From Ophiostoma sp. CBS 140.51 (taxonomy: Eukaryota > Ascomycota > Sordariomycetes > Ophiostomatales > Ophiostomataceae): 64,000 bases of DNA. The translations under genes were made by a program, and so were the position numbers. The stretch spans positions 1-64,000 of the forward strand of contig JANSLP010000074.1 in assembly GCA_029298735.1 (NCBI GenBank), read 5' to 3'. Shown piece after piece: positions 10,773-20,388 of this stretch (position 1 is the stretch's first letter; each line of letters starts with the position of its first letter). Under the pieces are notes generated by a model. It saw only the letters and a program-made list of their open reading frames with translations, was not told the DNA's origin and did not search any database.

Positions 10773-11828
10773 TCACTTCTTCAGGTTCGCCAGGATATCT
10801 TCAACACCGGCAAACTTGAGCTCCGCCATCGTCTCCTTCCACAGCACCTCGGCGCAGTCCTTGCCCTTGGGCGAGTAGATAAACTTGGCAAAGGGGCGCA
10901 CTTCCCAGTCCATGATGAAACAACCGTGGCTCTCCTTGCCTTTCATGACGGCAGCGTCCACGTACGACGACGCGCCCGACTTGACACTGCGGCCGGCAAT
11001 GTTTGTAACGACATAGATGGCGACAGCCAAGAGGAGGCTGCTTTCCGAGGGACCACGCTGCAGCGATGTGTTCTTAACGAGACCGGGGTCGACGAGGTTC
11101 AGAATGACGTCGTCGGGGTCGACGCAAGCATAGAGCTTGGTGAACAAGAGCTGGCCCAAGAGTTTGGACGACCAGTAGCGCTCGCCAAAGTTCCAAGGGA
11201 TGCGGTTGAGGTCGTCAAATGCGGGCAAGAGGGGACGCTGGTCTTGCCACCCATGCTTAGAAGCCAGTGCGGCACCGGAGCCGACAACCGTCAAGCGGGC
11301 TGGGCTGGTGCCGTTGGCCTTGGCCTTGGCCTTGAGGATGGGCAGCAGGAGGATGGTCAAGAGGAAAGTGGACAGGTAGTTGACCTGAACGACACGCTCG
11401 TGGCCCGTCTCCTTGGAAAGTTCAAAGTCGTTGGAGAGCATGCCGGCGTTCAGGATGGTGATATCGATACGCGGCAGCTCAGCATCGACACGCGCGGCAA
11501 AGGCCTGCACGGACTTGTACGACTCCATCTCCAAGATCCAGACATCGACGCGGGCTTTAGGGAAGGCCTTGCGCAGAGCGGCAGCAGTGTCGTCACCCTT
11601 TTTCTGGGAACGAACGGCCAAAATCAAGCGTGACAGACCGAGCCCGAGAAACTGGTGGCAGCTCTCCAGACCGATACCTGTCGAAGCGCCCGTGATAATA
11701 GCCGTCTGGCCGTTAAGGTTGGTGGACTTGGGCGGGTATTTGGCACGGTAGAGGAACTGAGAGTCGAGGGTGAGAAGGCCAAAGCCGATGGTGCGCGGCG
11801 GCATTTCGAGAGAGACGGAGGATGTCAT
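10773..11828 (-). CDS. Short-chain dehydrogenase/reductase (retinol dehydrogenase-like)
   Basis: A 351-residue, single-exon SDR. TGASTGIG (46-53) is the cofactor motif, LNAG (126-129) stabilises the fold, VVGSGAAL (181-188) carries the likely catalytic serine, and YWSSK (218-222) is the Y-x-x-x-K active site. These define the classical Rossmann oxidoreductase that interconverts an alcohol and a carbonyl with NAD(P)(H). The substrate cannot be read from sequence; similar fungal proteins are annotated as retinol dehydrogenase- or WW-domain oxidoreductase-like. The ATG at 11828 is used; the frame continues upstream to 11894 but begins there with TTG. The protein is somewhat longer than the 250-residue core because of an N-terminal extension of about 40 residues and a C-terminal extension. 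Confidence 0.9.
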   Translation of the reverse strand: MTSSVSLEMPPRTIGFGLLTLDSQFLYRAKYPPKSTNLNGQTAIITGASTGIGLESCHQFLGLGLSRLILAVRSQKKGDDTAAALRKAFPKARVDVWILEMESYKSVQAFAARVDAELPRIDITILNAGMLSNDFELSKETGHERVVQVNYLSTFLLTILLLPILKAKAKANGTSPARLTVVGSGAALASKHGWQDQRPLLPAFDDLNRIPWNFGERYWSSKLLGQLLFTKLYACVDPDDVILNLVDPGLVKNTSLQRGPSESSLLLAVAIYVVTNIAGRSVKSGASSYVDAAVMKGKESHGCFIMDWEVRPFAKFIYSPKGKDCAEVLWKETMAELKFAGVEDILANLKK

Positions 11829-14048
11829 GGTGGGTAGTTGTATTGTGGGGGTGTGTAAGAAGGTTAAGGGGTAGGGTTTGTCGGCATCGATCAAGGGAGG
11901 AGATGGGGTATCGAGATGTCAGATGGATGTTGTCGTCAAGTCAGAAATAATTAAAAATAGACGAGTTGAAGACTGTGATAATGTCGCGATGTATCAAAAG
12001 AGAAAGAAGACTTTGAGTATCTACAATTTAATATCATCGAGAACCAACAAAAAAACGAGGCCGCCCTTGATGTTTAAATACAAAACCTGTCAAAGGGAGA
12101 AAGAAGCACAAACAGCCAACTGATCTAGGTGGCGTCATCAAATTTCAGCCAACAGCTTCGACATGGCTGCTTCAGCTGTCTAGCTATCGTGCTATCTAGG
12201 GAATGGGCAATATCAAGAGCCTCCATCTTCAGCCTTCTCAAGCACGTCTCGCCATTATTTTGCCTGTTGTTTGGCAATACTCCGTACAGAAATGCGATAT
12301 CATTCGGAGATAGCTCTAGCCGACGGTGTGTCACGATTAGCGGGCTGCAAGAACATACCGTCAAAGACATGGACGGGTTCTTGGCACTTACCGTCAGTAA
12401 CAACACTTTCCCCCTCATTTTTCTTGCCTTTCCTCATAGTTGCTGGTTGTGGCTGCTGGCCGCTGGCTGTCGACTGTTAGACCCGTGGTGTGTGTAAGTG
12501 CCCACAGGTACGGAGTAAAAAACGTCTAAAGCGCGAGTTGCTCTTTGTAAAGGTAAAGAGACACCAAACACAAGCAACATAAACTCGCCAATCCTCCGTA
12601 CCAAGCAAGCCAAGCAGCCTCGCAGCCTTTTGCGTGTAAGTCAAGAGCTGTGCTCATTGGCCAATCGCGCCTTTGAAAGGTGCCCCACCTCCATAAATCC
12701 GTACTCCGTCGGTATTTGTTCATGCAGGTTGCGCTGTCGCAGCTGCAGCCAAATGTGTCCGAGGGGAAAAGGCCACCAAAAGGCACCGTTGTAAGCGGGT
12801 GTTTCCTTCACATAAGTCCGGCATTAAGACGCGAGGCAGCGAAAACAGGCCAGTCCAGACAACCAGACAATACAGCCAATAAATGACAATGAAGTTAACG
12901 TCGAAAGTATGGCAATACTCGCTGACAGGTACAAAATACCGTTGGCAGCGGGTTTCAATAACAAAAATTCCGGGAGTTAACGCACAGATAAAACAGCGAG
13001 GTGCGAGTGTGCGCAAAAAGCAGCCCAAAGTCCAGAGAGCTCGGAGAAAATGGTACGAAGAAGGCGAAGCGCTCTCAGGAACTTCTGTGCCTGATAAAAA
13101 TAACTAGTCGAAAAGGGAGCAGGTATGGAACAGGTACAGTCGAAAAAGTCAACGGTTGAAAAAATAAATAGAAGAATATCAAGAGAAAGGACATGTACCC
13201 AAAGTGGAAATACTTGTGTAAGATGCAGCCTCGTGCTTAAGTCTCACTCGCCTCAATTGTGTGAATCTCACGCACCTTGAGAAGTGTATTTAACCCCGGA
13301 ATCTGCGCGTAAGACGAGGCTAGAGAAACTCAGGAACCAGGTACGGGGTTATGATGACTGAGGCCATGATGGTCAGTCACGATACCCTGGTGCCATCTGT
13401 TCCATTTGGCCTGTTTCTACCCCTCTATCCCCTCTCCTTTCCTTTGCTTCGTTGTTTCCTTTACCTTCTTTCGCTCCTCTCTTTAGAACGAAACAGATCC
13501 AGCCAACAAAATTGGTTTCTCGCTAAAGGACAAGGCGAACCGAGAAACGTTGCGGCCGAAATAAAGTCGGGATGACAGGAGAGACACCAACAAGACAAGG
13601 AGTACAACAGACGCTGTGCAACAACCCAATCTAACTGCTGAAGACAACAGAATATGCACAGAAGGCAAAGAACGATGACAAGTGTCACGCGCTCTTGTGA
13701 GAGTTGCTCGCTTCATCGCCTCACTTTCGAGTCTGTGCAGTGAAACGCGCTGTTTTCTTATGCCTGGTTCTGCTGTGCCTGTGTTTATTTTTAAGTTCGT
13801 GTTCAGGTTCACATCAGTTTGTTGTCGGGTCAGGTCTGGTCTCACCAGAGGATCAAGTGACGATAAATTGAATCGTGAGGTAAGAGGCGAACAAAAAAAA
13901 TGAAACAAACGAGTGTAAATACGAGACATCAGAAAGCATAAAACCAGAGATTCGGCCTCTTCTTCGAATGTAACCAGAAGCTGCATGAAGCTCAACTCTA
14001 GCAAACACACAACATCTTCTTCATTCAACAATACAACACCCCTCAACA
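11829..14048. other. 2.2-kb gene-free region with clustered TACGGAGTA-type motifs
   Basis: No convincing ORF. Two exact copies and two partial copies of TACGGAGTA or its complement lie between 12278 and 12709 (listed separately). The last 600 bases are the probable promoter and leader of the secreted protein gene, ending in an A/C-rich ACAACACCCCTCAACA leader before the ATG at 14049. Confidence 0.5.
12278..12709. repeat. Cluster of TACGGAGTA / TACTCCGTA motifs
   Basis: TACTCCGTAC lies at 12278-12287, TACGGAGTA at 12509-12517, and the partial forms CTCCGTAC at 12594-12601 and TACTCCGT at 12702-12709. The exact 9-mer also occurs at 17346, 25386, 26556, 29928 and 29948, always outside genes. 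Confidence 0.6.
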
Positions 14049-14734
14049 ATGCATCTCATCACTGCCGTTCTCCCTCTCCTTGTCGGAGTAGGCGCCGCCA
14101 TCGCCGAGCCTCCATATGGTCTTCGTATCGGCGTCGAGCACGGCTACGGTGGTGAAAACGACGGCAACAGTGGTGGCAGCAACGACCACCCAGCGCCCCC
14201 TGATCCAGCCTTCCCTTTCACCGACCTCTGCACCGAATGGCGACTCGAGTATCTGGTCAACGGTGGCGAACTCTCCCTGTGGACACAGTGTGCCGGAGCA
14301 ACATCGCAGTCCACTATTATATCCCTCCTCGCTCTCGACAGTTCCCTCATCGCCTCCAGGCAGGGTATCAAACCGGCATATCCTTCGTAAGCTTCCCACT
14401 CATGATATTGAAGCTGTTTTGCAGCTACTGACGCGCTGACACGCAACGCAGGAACACCGCCCCCGATAGCTTCTCCTCGACCTGCCACTCCTGCTACCTT
14501 CCCAACACGGGCGACTCCATCATGGCCTGCAACTGCACGGCCAACCAGGGCGCTACTTTGCTTGCTGTCGACCTGGCCGAGTGGATCACGGCCGAGCAGG
14601 GTGTGCCGTGCTTTACCGACGGTGTCGTGTGTGGTACGGTACAGTCGTCGACCACGTCGCCTCCCAATGGTGGCGGACAGGAGCAGCCATCGTCGTCGAC
14701 AACCACGCACGATCCTGAATGCACTGGGCACTAG
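14049..14734 (+). CDS. Secreted CVNH-like (cyanovirin-N fold) protein
   Basis: 206 residues from two exons (14049-14386, 14452-14734) with a 65-nt intron GTAAGC...CGCAG. Using the nearer CAG at 14421-14424 would give an immediate stop, which favours the distal acceptor. The N-terminus MHLITAVLPLLVGVGAAIA is a signal peptide with likely cleavage before EPP. The body shows two pseudo-repeats of the CVNH kind: FTDLCTEWRLE...LSLWTQC...SLLALDSSLIA and FSSTCHSCYL...MACNCTAN...AVDLAEWITA...VPCF. Fungal CVNH proteins bind high-mannose glycans; whether this divergent member does is inference. The C-terminus is Ser/Thr-rich, suggesting O-glycosylation. The gene converges on mutY with a 249-base gap. 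Confidence 0.7.
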
Positions 14735-14983
14735 ACGCGTGTGTAGTATACGACAAGGACTGAGAGCAAGATATACGAAGTGTGAAAGAGCGTTGAGGGA
14801 GCATGTGTGAGAGGCTAGACAGACTGGTCCCAGAGGTGAACTTCATTGTGGACATGGAGTCGACACTACTTGTTTTATTCATAACATTAGATTCTAAATA
14901 TATCACTTATGTCATTAATATACCATCAGATCTCGCAACTCGAGCCTCAAAAAGTCAATGTACTTTCTTGAAGAGTACCAACA

Positions 14984-17083
14984 TCATGTATCTTTGACAA
15001 GCGTCCAGCACTTGCGCATGCCTGTGCCCATGGAGTATGTCTTCTCGGCCTCTGTTTCTGATGCCCAACAGCACGAGGCTGGCGTGGAAAGATTCGATGG
15101 CTTGACGATCCCTCCACCCTCTGACACTACATCAAAAACGTAAATGTGCATCGTCTGCCGTAGATGGGAGAACAACCAGGGTACACTGCCCAACTCTTTG
15201 GTCTTTGTGGTCCGTAAAGGTGTAGTCGCAGCAGTGCACTTGACAACCTTTGCGTTGGTGCCCTTCTTTGCACCGTCGGCCGAGCTCCCGACGTCTGCCA
15301 GCCACCGAGTGACAAAGGCTTCGGCTTCCTTCCGGCGCGCCGCCTTGCTGTCCAATGGCGCCGGTAGATCATAGCTCGGCAGCTGCCACAGGCTCGCCAG
15401 CAGGCCCTTGGCCGGCCGTTGGTGAAGCAAGTACAGGTTCTGGCCTTTGCCGGCATACCGAATGGCGCACACAAGCGTCTCGACCTCACGGACTGGCTTC
15501 TTCGGCCGCCGCAATGGGAACGTCCGGGCGTGTGTGACAATAGTAGACAAGGCTTCTTTGCTGACGCCGGCCGCTGCGTCCTCGACGTCAAAGAATGGCG
15601 ACTTTGCGACTTTTTTATCCTTTTTGGCGTCCTTGCCCTTCTTCTCCTCCTTCTTGTCGGCCTTGGCCAAAGCAGCTGCTTCTTCCTCGTCGAGCTCAGG
15701 AAACTGCTCACACAAGTCACAGGGGTCGGTCTCTCCATCTTCTCTCTTGACCAGTGCCAGTGGTACAGTGCCCTTCGTATTGCGTTCATGCAATGCCAAC
15801 CCTTCGGCGTACGTCCGGCACGTCGAACTGATCGGGCACGCTGCGCAGTCTGGCTTGGGCGCGCACACCGTGCTGCCCAGCTCCATCAGTGCCTGGCCCC
15901 ATCGGCCGGGGCGGTCACTGACGGGGACGTCAGCATCCTCAACGTCGTCGGCCACCTCGTCACCCTCCTTTGGCCCATCTCTGGCCACTGCCTTGACCAA
16001 CGCCTCGGCCGCTGCCCACAGCAGATCGACTAGCGCCTTCTCCGCCTTGCTGTCTGCAAACACGCCCAGCTGCCGGCTCAGCACACGAATCACATTGCCG
16101 TCCACCATGGGTGCGGCACGGCCATAGACAATGGCCGAGACGGCACCCGCTGTGTAGCGTCCAACGCCGGGGATGCGGCTCTCCAAAGTGGCGACGTCTG
16201 GTGGGAGAAGTCCGCGGAAAGTAGGGTCACTGGCCACTAGTATGGCCGCTTCATGGACACGCGATGCCCGGCTGTAGTAGCCCAGGCCGCTCCACTCTTG
16301 GAAGACTTCCGAGTCTAAAGCCGCCGCCAAATCTTCGAGGGTCGGCCACCGCGCCATCCACCGCGTCCAGTAGCCAATGACGACGGCAATGCGTGTCTGC
16401 TGGGCCATGACTTCGCTGATCCAGACCTGGTAGGCACGGCGGGCCAGCTCGGTGCGGGCAGTCTCGTCCTTTCCCTCCAGCCCCACGGCCGGATCCATCC
16501 ATGGTCGTCGCCAGGGCATGCCGCGCGTGGCGCTGACACTGTCGTACCAGGCGAGCAGGGCACGACGCGCTTTTCGACCTGTAGCACCGTCCAAAAGCAA
16601 AGGGCGGTGGTAGTCGACGCTGTGGAGACGTTCGGGTGGGCAACACGCGGGTGGTGTGTCGTTTGTGGCGGTAGATCTTAAGAAGAGTCGTTGTTCGAGG
16701 GCAAAGGCGGCAGCGCTGTTTGTCGGCCTCCTTGCCTTTTTGACCTTTGTGGCGACGGGCGTCTCAACCATCAGCTTCTTTTGTGGTGGCGGACGGCTTC
16801 TGCTTTGCTTGGCGTCGTCTTCGTCCTCCTCCTCGCCATCATCATCTTCGACGTCGTCCTCGTCGTCATCAGCCTCTTCTTGGCCAGCACCATCGTCGTA
16901 CTCGGGTGATTCTGATTCCCGTTTCCGTTTGGCAGATCGGTTCGGCAATGTTGTCGTTGTGGATGTACGGCGAGTTGTCCTTTTAGCATCTCCGCTGTTG
17001 GCCATCACGTCGTCATGCTCCTCTGCTTGTACGGCGATTTTCTTGGCAGCGGCCGCCGCACTTGCTCTTTGAGTCCGGGCCAT
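14984..17083 (-). CDS. myh1: Adenine DNA glycosylase (MutY/MYH homologue)
   Basis: A 699-residue, intron-free base-excision repair enzyme that removes adenine mispaired with 8-oxoguanine. Residues 1-120 are a basic and acidic low-complexity, probably nuclear-targeting extension (KRKRE at 52-56, an Asp/Glu run at 62-90). The catalytic helix is SEVMAQQTR with Glu224. The helix-hairpin-helix IPGVGRYTAGA is at 304-314, and VDGNVIRVLSR carries Asp328. The iron-sulphur cysteines are Cys407, 413, 416 and 422, giving spacing x5-x2-x5, where the first gap is usually x6. A MutY-type NUDIX-like C-terminal domain covers about 505-680 (RPAKGLLASLWQLPSYDLP). Lys-rich and acidic inserts separate the domains. 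It is divergent from med18 with a 486-base shared promoter. Confidence 0.93.
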   Translation of the reverse strand: MARTQRASAAAAAKKIAVQAEEHDDVMANSGDAKRTTRRTSTTTTLPNRSAKRKRESESPEYDDGAGQEEADDDEDDVEDDDGEEEDEDDAKQSRSRPPPQKKLMVETPVATKVKKARRPTNSAAAFALEQRLFLRSTATNDTPPACCPPERLHSVDYHRPLLLDGATGRKARRALLAWYDSVSATRGMPWRRPWMDPAVGLEGKDETARTELARRAYQVWISEVMAQQTRIAVVIGYWTRWMARWPTLEDLAAALDSEVFQEWSGLGYYSRASRVHEAAILVASDPTFRGLLPPDVATLESRIPGVGRYTAGAVSAIVYGRAAPMVDGNVIRVLSRQLGVFADSKAEKALVDLLWAAAEALVKAVARDGPKEGDEVADDVEDADVPVSDRPGRWGQALMELGSTVCAPKPDCAACPISSTCRTYAEGLALHERNTKGTVPLALVKREDGETDPCDLCEQFPELDEEEAAALAKADKKEEKKGKDAKKDKKVAKSPFFDVEDAAAGVSKEALSTIVTHARTFPLRRPKKPVREVETLVCAIRYAGKGQNLYLLHQRPAKGLLASLWQLPSYDLPAPLDSKAARRKEAEAFVTRWLADVGSSADGAKKGTNAKVVKCTAATTPLRTTKTKELGSVPWLFSHLRQTMHIYVFDVVSEGGGIVKPSNLSTPASCCWASETEAEKTYSMGTGMRKCWTLVKDT

Positions 17084-17569
17084 CGTAGACTGTGCTTTTT
17101 GAAGATCAAGGAAGTTTGAGTCGAGACCAATAAAGCCTGTCGTATTTAAAATGGAATCGGCTTCAGCAGCTGAAGGCCGAATCGTCGCGGTCCGCTATCG
17201 TTAGTTTGGCGACGCGTCTTGGTGCAAACGCCTGGTCACGTGAGTTGACAAACAACGCAAATGGGTTTGATGAATTTGGGAAAAGTCCATCCCGTGAGCG
17301 AAATGTTGCTGGTTTTTTAGTCATGTAATATCAATTAAAGTCAAATACTCCGTACAGCTTAAAAATATTCATCGTTTGTGGTCAGCTTTCTCGATAATTA
17401 CAATGGTGCAGCTCCTGCACTCCAAAGCTCTCGTTAGCTCCTGCCCCACTTCCCCAGCATCGCATCGCCGAAATCTGAAAGCTCCAAATCTCGAACTTCA
17501 CCTCGACAGAACGGCACTTTGACGCCGCCACCGCTCCCACCTCTCCGCACCCCTCCTCGCTCGCCCGCT
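17084..17569. promoter_or_regulatory. Divergent promoter of mutY and med18
   Basis: This 486-base region separates two genes transcribed away from each other. It contains ACGCGT at 17212-17217 (a MluI cell-cycle box-like element) and TCACGTGA at 17236-17243 (an E-box palindrome), and a TACTCCGTAC copy at 17346-17355. ACGCGT boxes are bound by MBF in yeasts and often precede DNA-replication and repair genes, which would fit mutY, but use here is unproven. Confidence 0.5.
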
Positions 17570-18587
17570 ATGCACGAGCTCTTCCTCACGGCCGTCGTGC
17601 CCGACGTCGACATTGAGCGCGCCAAGGCGCTGCTCCAGGGCCTGTCGGGTATGACTGCCCGCGGCACCGTCCACCGCATTCTTTATTTCGCGGGGCCACC
17701 ACAGCCTCGTGGCCTAGCCGTCAAGCGCGCCATCCCGCAGCCCATCCAGCCCGCCCAGGGCCGGCTCTGGGCCGAGCTGCACCAGCAGATGATGCGCCAG
17801 TCGTTTGTCCTGCAGGCGCGCTACCCTGTCAACCGCGACGAACTGGGTGCGACACCCGCCGCATCACCCGGCGCGGCCGCCATCCTGAACGGCTCAGCCC
17901 CGGGAACGCTCCGCTGGACCGACATCCCCGACCCTACGGGCGGTAGCAGCGCTACGGAAATTATGCGGATGATCACGCAGCGGAAGAAGGTCGAGCTGGC
18001 CGACACGCGCAACCTGCCGGCCATTCTAACCGACAACGGATATCGGTAGGTTTCAGTCCTCGCTACGCTCGCTTTCTTTTGTTTCCTCGCTTCGCTCGCT
18101 CTCCTCCTCCTCTCTCTCCCTCCCTTGCTTCGCTCGGTCGGCCGCTAACTGTGTCAGCTTCAAATCCGAACTCATCGAGGAGTCCTTCATCTTCTACAAC
18201 AACGGCAACGAGTACGTCCTCGTCCGCTACCACCGTCTGCCCAGCCCAGCACCCGCCGCGCCCGGTACGCCCCCGACACCTCTCTCGGCCCTCCCAACAT
18301 GGGACAGCATCACCAATGTACCTGGCGGGCCTCCCTCGGGCGCACCGCCCGTTGACCCATCTCGCCAATGGCTCTTCTTTGTCCGGCGGCACGTCCTCGA
18401 CGACACGTCGCCCGAGAAGATGAAGAAGGCGGTCGAGGAGCTCGAGGCAGCACGTACACAGTTGACGGGCATCTTTGCCTTTGTGCCCGTGGACCGGCGA
18501 GCACACGATACGCGGGTTGAGCGGCCAGCGGGCGGTGTGAACAACGCACCAGCACCGGCGTCACAGGCGCAGAAACTGAGGACATGA
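17570..18587 (+). CDS. med18: Mediator complex subunit 18
   Basis: 301 residues from two exons (17570-18045, 18158-18587) with a 112-nt intron GTAGGT...CTAAC...GTCAG. The opening MHELFLTAVVPDVDIERA and the following LLQGLSGMTARGTVHRILYF are the beginning of the Med18 fold. The second exon supplies FKSELIEESFIFYNNGNEYVL and, near the end, the strand TGIFAFVPVDRR. Med18 pairs with Med20 in the Mediator head module, which links transcription factors to RNA polymerase II in the nucleus. The protein has Pro/Ala-rich insertions compared with the yeast core. ATG 17570 is chosen; the in-frame upstream stretch to 17519 begins with a non-ATG codon. Confidence 0.88.
18060..18140 (+). repeat. CT-rich TCGCTTCGCTCG repeats inside the med18 intron
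   Basis: Most of the intron consists of imperfect copies of CTCGCTWCGCTCGCT separated by T/C runs (CCTCGCTACGCTCGCTTTC, CCTCGCTTCGCTCGCTCTC and TTGCTTCGCTCGG). The intron at 62934-63013 contains a similar CCTCGCTGCGCTCG block near its donor. Confidence 0.55.
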
Positions 18588-20180
18588 CAGCGGGGAGTAG
18601 ACGAGAAGAAAAAATAACTACAGGTTTGGCGTTGGTATGGCGTTTGGTCTTGGGTCTCTTTCACTTTGGCGTTTCTTCTTTTGCTATCTTCAGAAACTAC
18701 AGGATATCTACGGAATCCACAATATTCACATCTTGTCGTGGCCACCGTCTTTCATTGCGATGGGATATTGATATTTGAGAATCGATGCCCTATCTCAATC
18801 AGTTTGTGGCAGGCAACAGCTCGAGCATTGTTAATGCATTAAGAACGTCGATGAACATCCAGGCTCATCGTCTTGCGGCGCAGCAAGAACGATCCCTCGA
18901 AACGGTGCTCTTGAAACATTGTGGACAAGAAGCCTTCGAGAACGAGAAATGTGGCTTATGCCGGAATAGCTTGTTTCGTCTCTTCTCTCGTCGGCAGGCT
19001 TCCTCTACTTTTTAACGGTCGCCTTCTCGTTTAAAACGTTTCCGTTTCTTGCTTCGCCTTCATTCGCCTTTACAACGACCGCCCAAACTCGGGCGGTGCC
19101 TGTTTGCATAAACAATCGTGCATCGTGATTCTCGGCAGGAATGTCCAAGCACTTTATTCCCCTTCGTCTCGGATGAGTGGCTTCGCCTCGTTTGCGAAAG
19201 AGACGACCGGGCAGGCAGTCTCGCGAAGGGACGTCCTCTTTTCTGACAATCCATTCTAGAATGCTGCCTTGACTGCCTTCCCTCTGCCTGGAGGAGGGGC
19301 TCAGTCTGTCAGTGCGGGTGGTGATGCATAAAAGGTTTTTTTTCGAGTCTGCTCAATTACTCAATCGCTGTCCTCATGGCATAGCCCGGGCTGCCACACT
19401 GCATCGTGCATCGTGTCGCCCACATAGACACACAGGACGTTTGGATTGCGCACGGAATCAACTGATACTAGTTGGAGAGACACACGGACATGCACGGTTC
19501 ACAGATGCATAGCGACTTTACTGAGCGCTGTACCAAATGTTTCGTCCCTACATATTGAGCGTTTCCCCTCGTCTTGGCGACACAGAGCACAAAAATATGT
19601 GCCGTGTCTCTATGAACCGTTGTGCAGGCACTTTCTCATACTTCTCAGCGTTACACATTGCTAGAGGCACTCAAGTCAATGGACGGGCAAGCATCGATCA
19701 AGGATGGTCAGATAGACCCTACAGAGAACAATGGCAACGGCCCCGATAGTCCTCCGTTTTGACAGCAATGAATGTTCACATGACAATATCATGAACATCT
19801 CGTCACCACCCACGTGTAGTCACAATTGGGTGTCTAATATCGCCGTCTGGATATCGTCATCCTCGGTGCCGCAATGCCTCTCTCTTTGTTGATATTCAAC
19901 TGTTGTGATGTTCGTCCCCTCGTATCCTTTGCTTCTTGTTGCTTCGGTTTGCATCTATCTGTGCACCTCTTTACTTCTTTCTGCTTTTTTTCATTATCAA
20001 AATTCAATATTCCCCTCTCGCTCCATCGCTTAACGCGAATTCAACCGCGAATGAGGCCGGTGTCCATTGTCAATCTCTAGATCATGTCTAGTCTCGTCTG
20101 TAGTCCATCTGTGGCCCATTTAAAGCCCTTTTGGTCTCACAAGACCTCAAAAAACCTCATGAACAAGCACCTCAGTCATC
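18588..20180. other. First part of a 13.6-kb gene desert
   Basis: No ORF with supported coding bias. Short ORFs such as 18785-19015 have no family resemblance and mixed codon use. I see no RNA gene or repeat array. C/T-rich sequence at 19870-20030 may belong to a promoter or leader. Confidence 0.45.
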
Positions 20181-20388
20181 ATGTCGGACGATGATTTCGT
20201 TTACTTTGAGAACGATCGTCAGTCTGTGGGGTTGGACTAACACAAAAACACAAACGCCAGAGCCACCCAGACCTCCAGAGCGACATGTTGAACGTCGGCA
20301 ATCTCGCCTGTTCGTGCCTTATCGCCAAGAATCCTCCATGCCTTGCCGGTCGTCGTCTTTGAGGGGACCCTTTGGGGCGTGTGTTTGA
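20181..20388 (+). CDS. Candidate small spliced ORF, unknown product
   Basis: ATG 20181 opens MSDDDFVYFEND and is followed by a short candidate intron of 43 nt (20218-20260, GTCAGT...CTAAC...GCCAG). The CTAAC branch motif 20 bases before the CAG acceptor is what drew attention. Joining gives 54 residues ending at TGA 20386-20388, with an Arg/Ser-rich second half. The donor GTCAGT is weak and the intron would be among the shortest in the window. A second ATG at 20570 (MSTNTSRG) also runs into a good donor, AG|GTAAGG, so the real gene may have more exons. I recognise no family. It may be no gene at all. Confidence 0.25.
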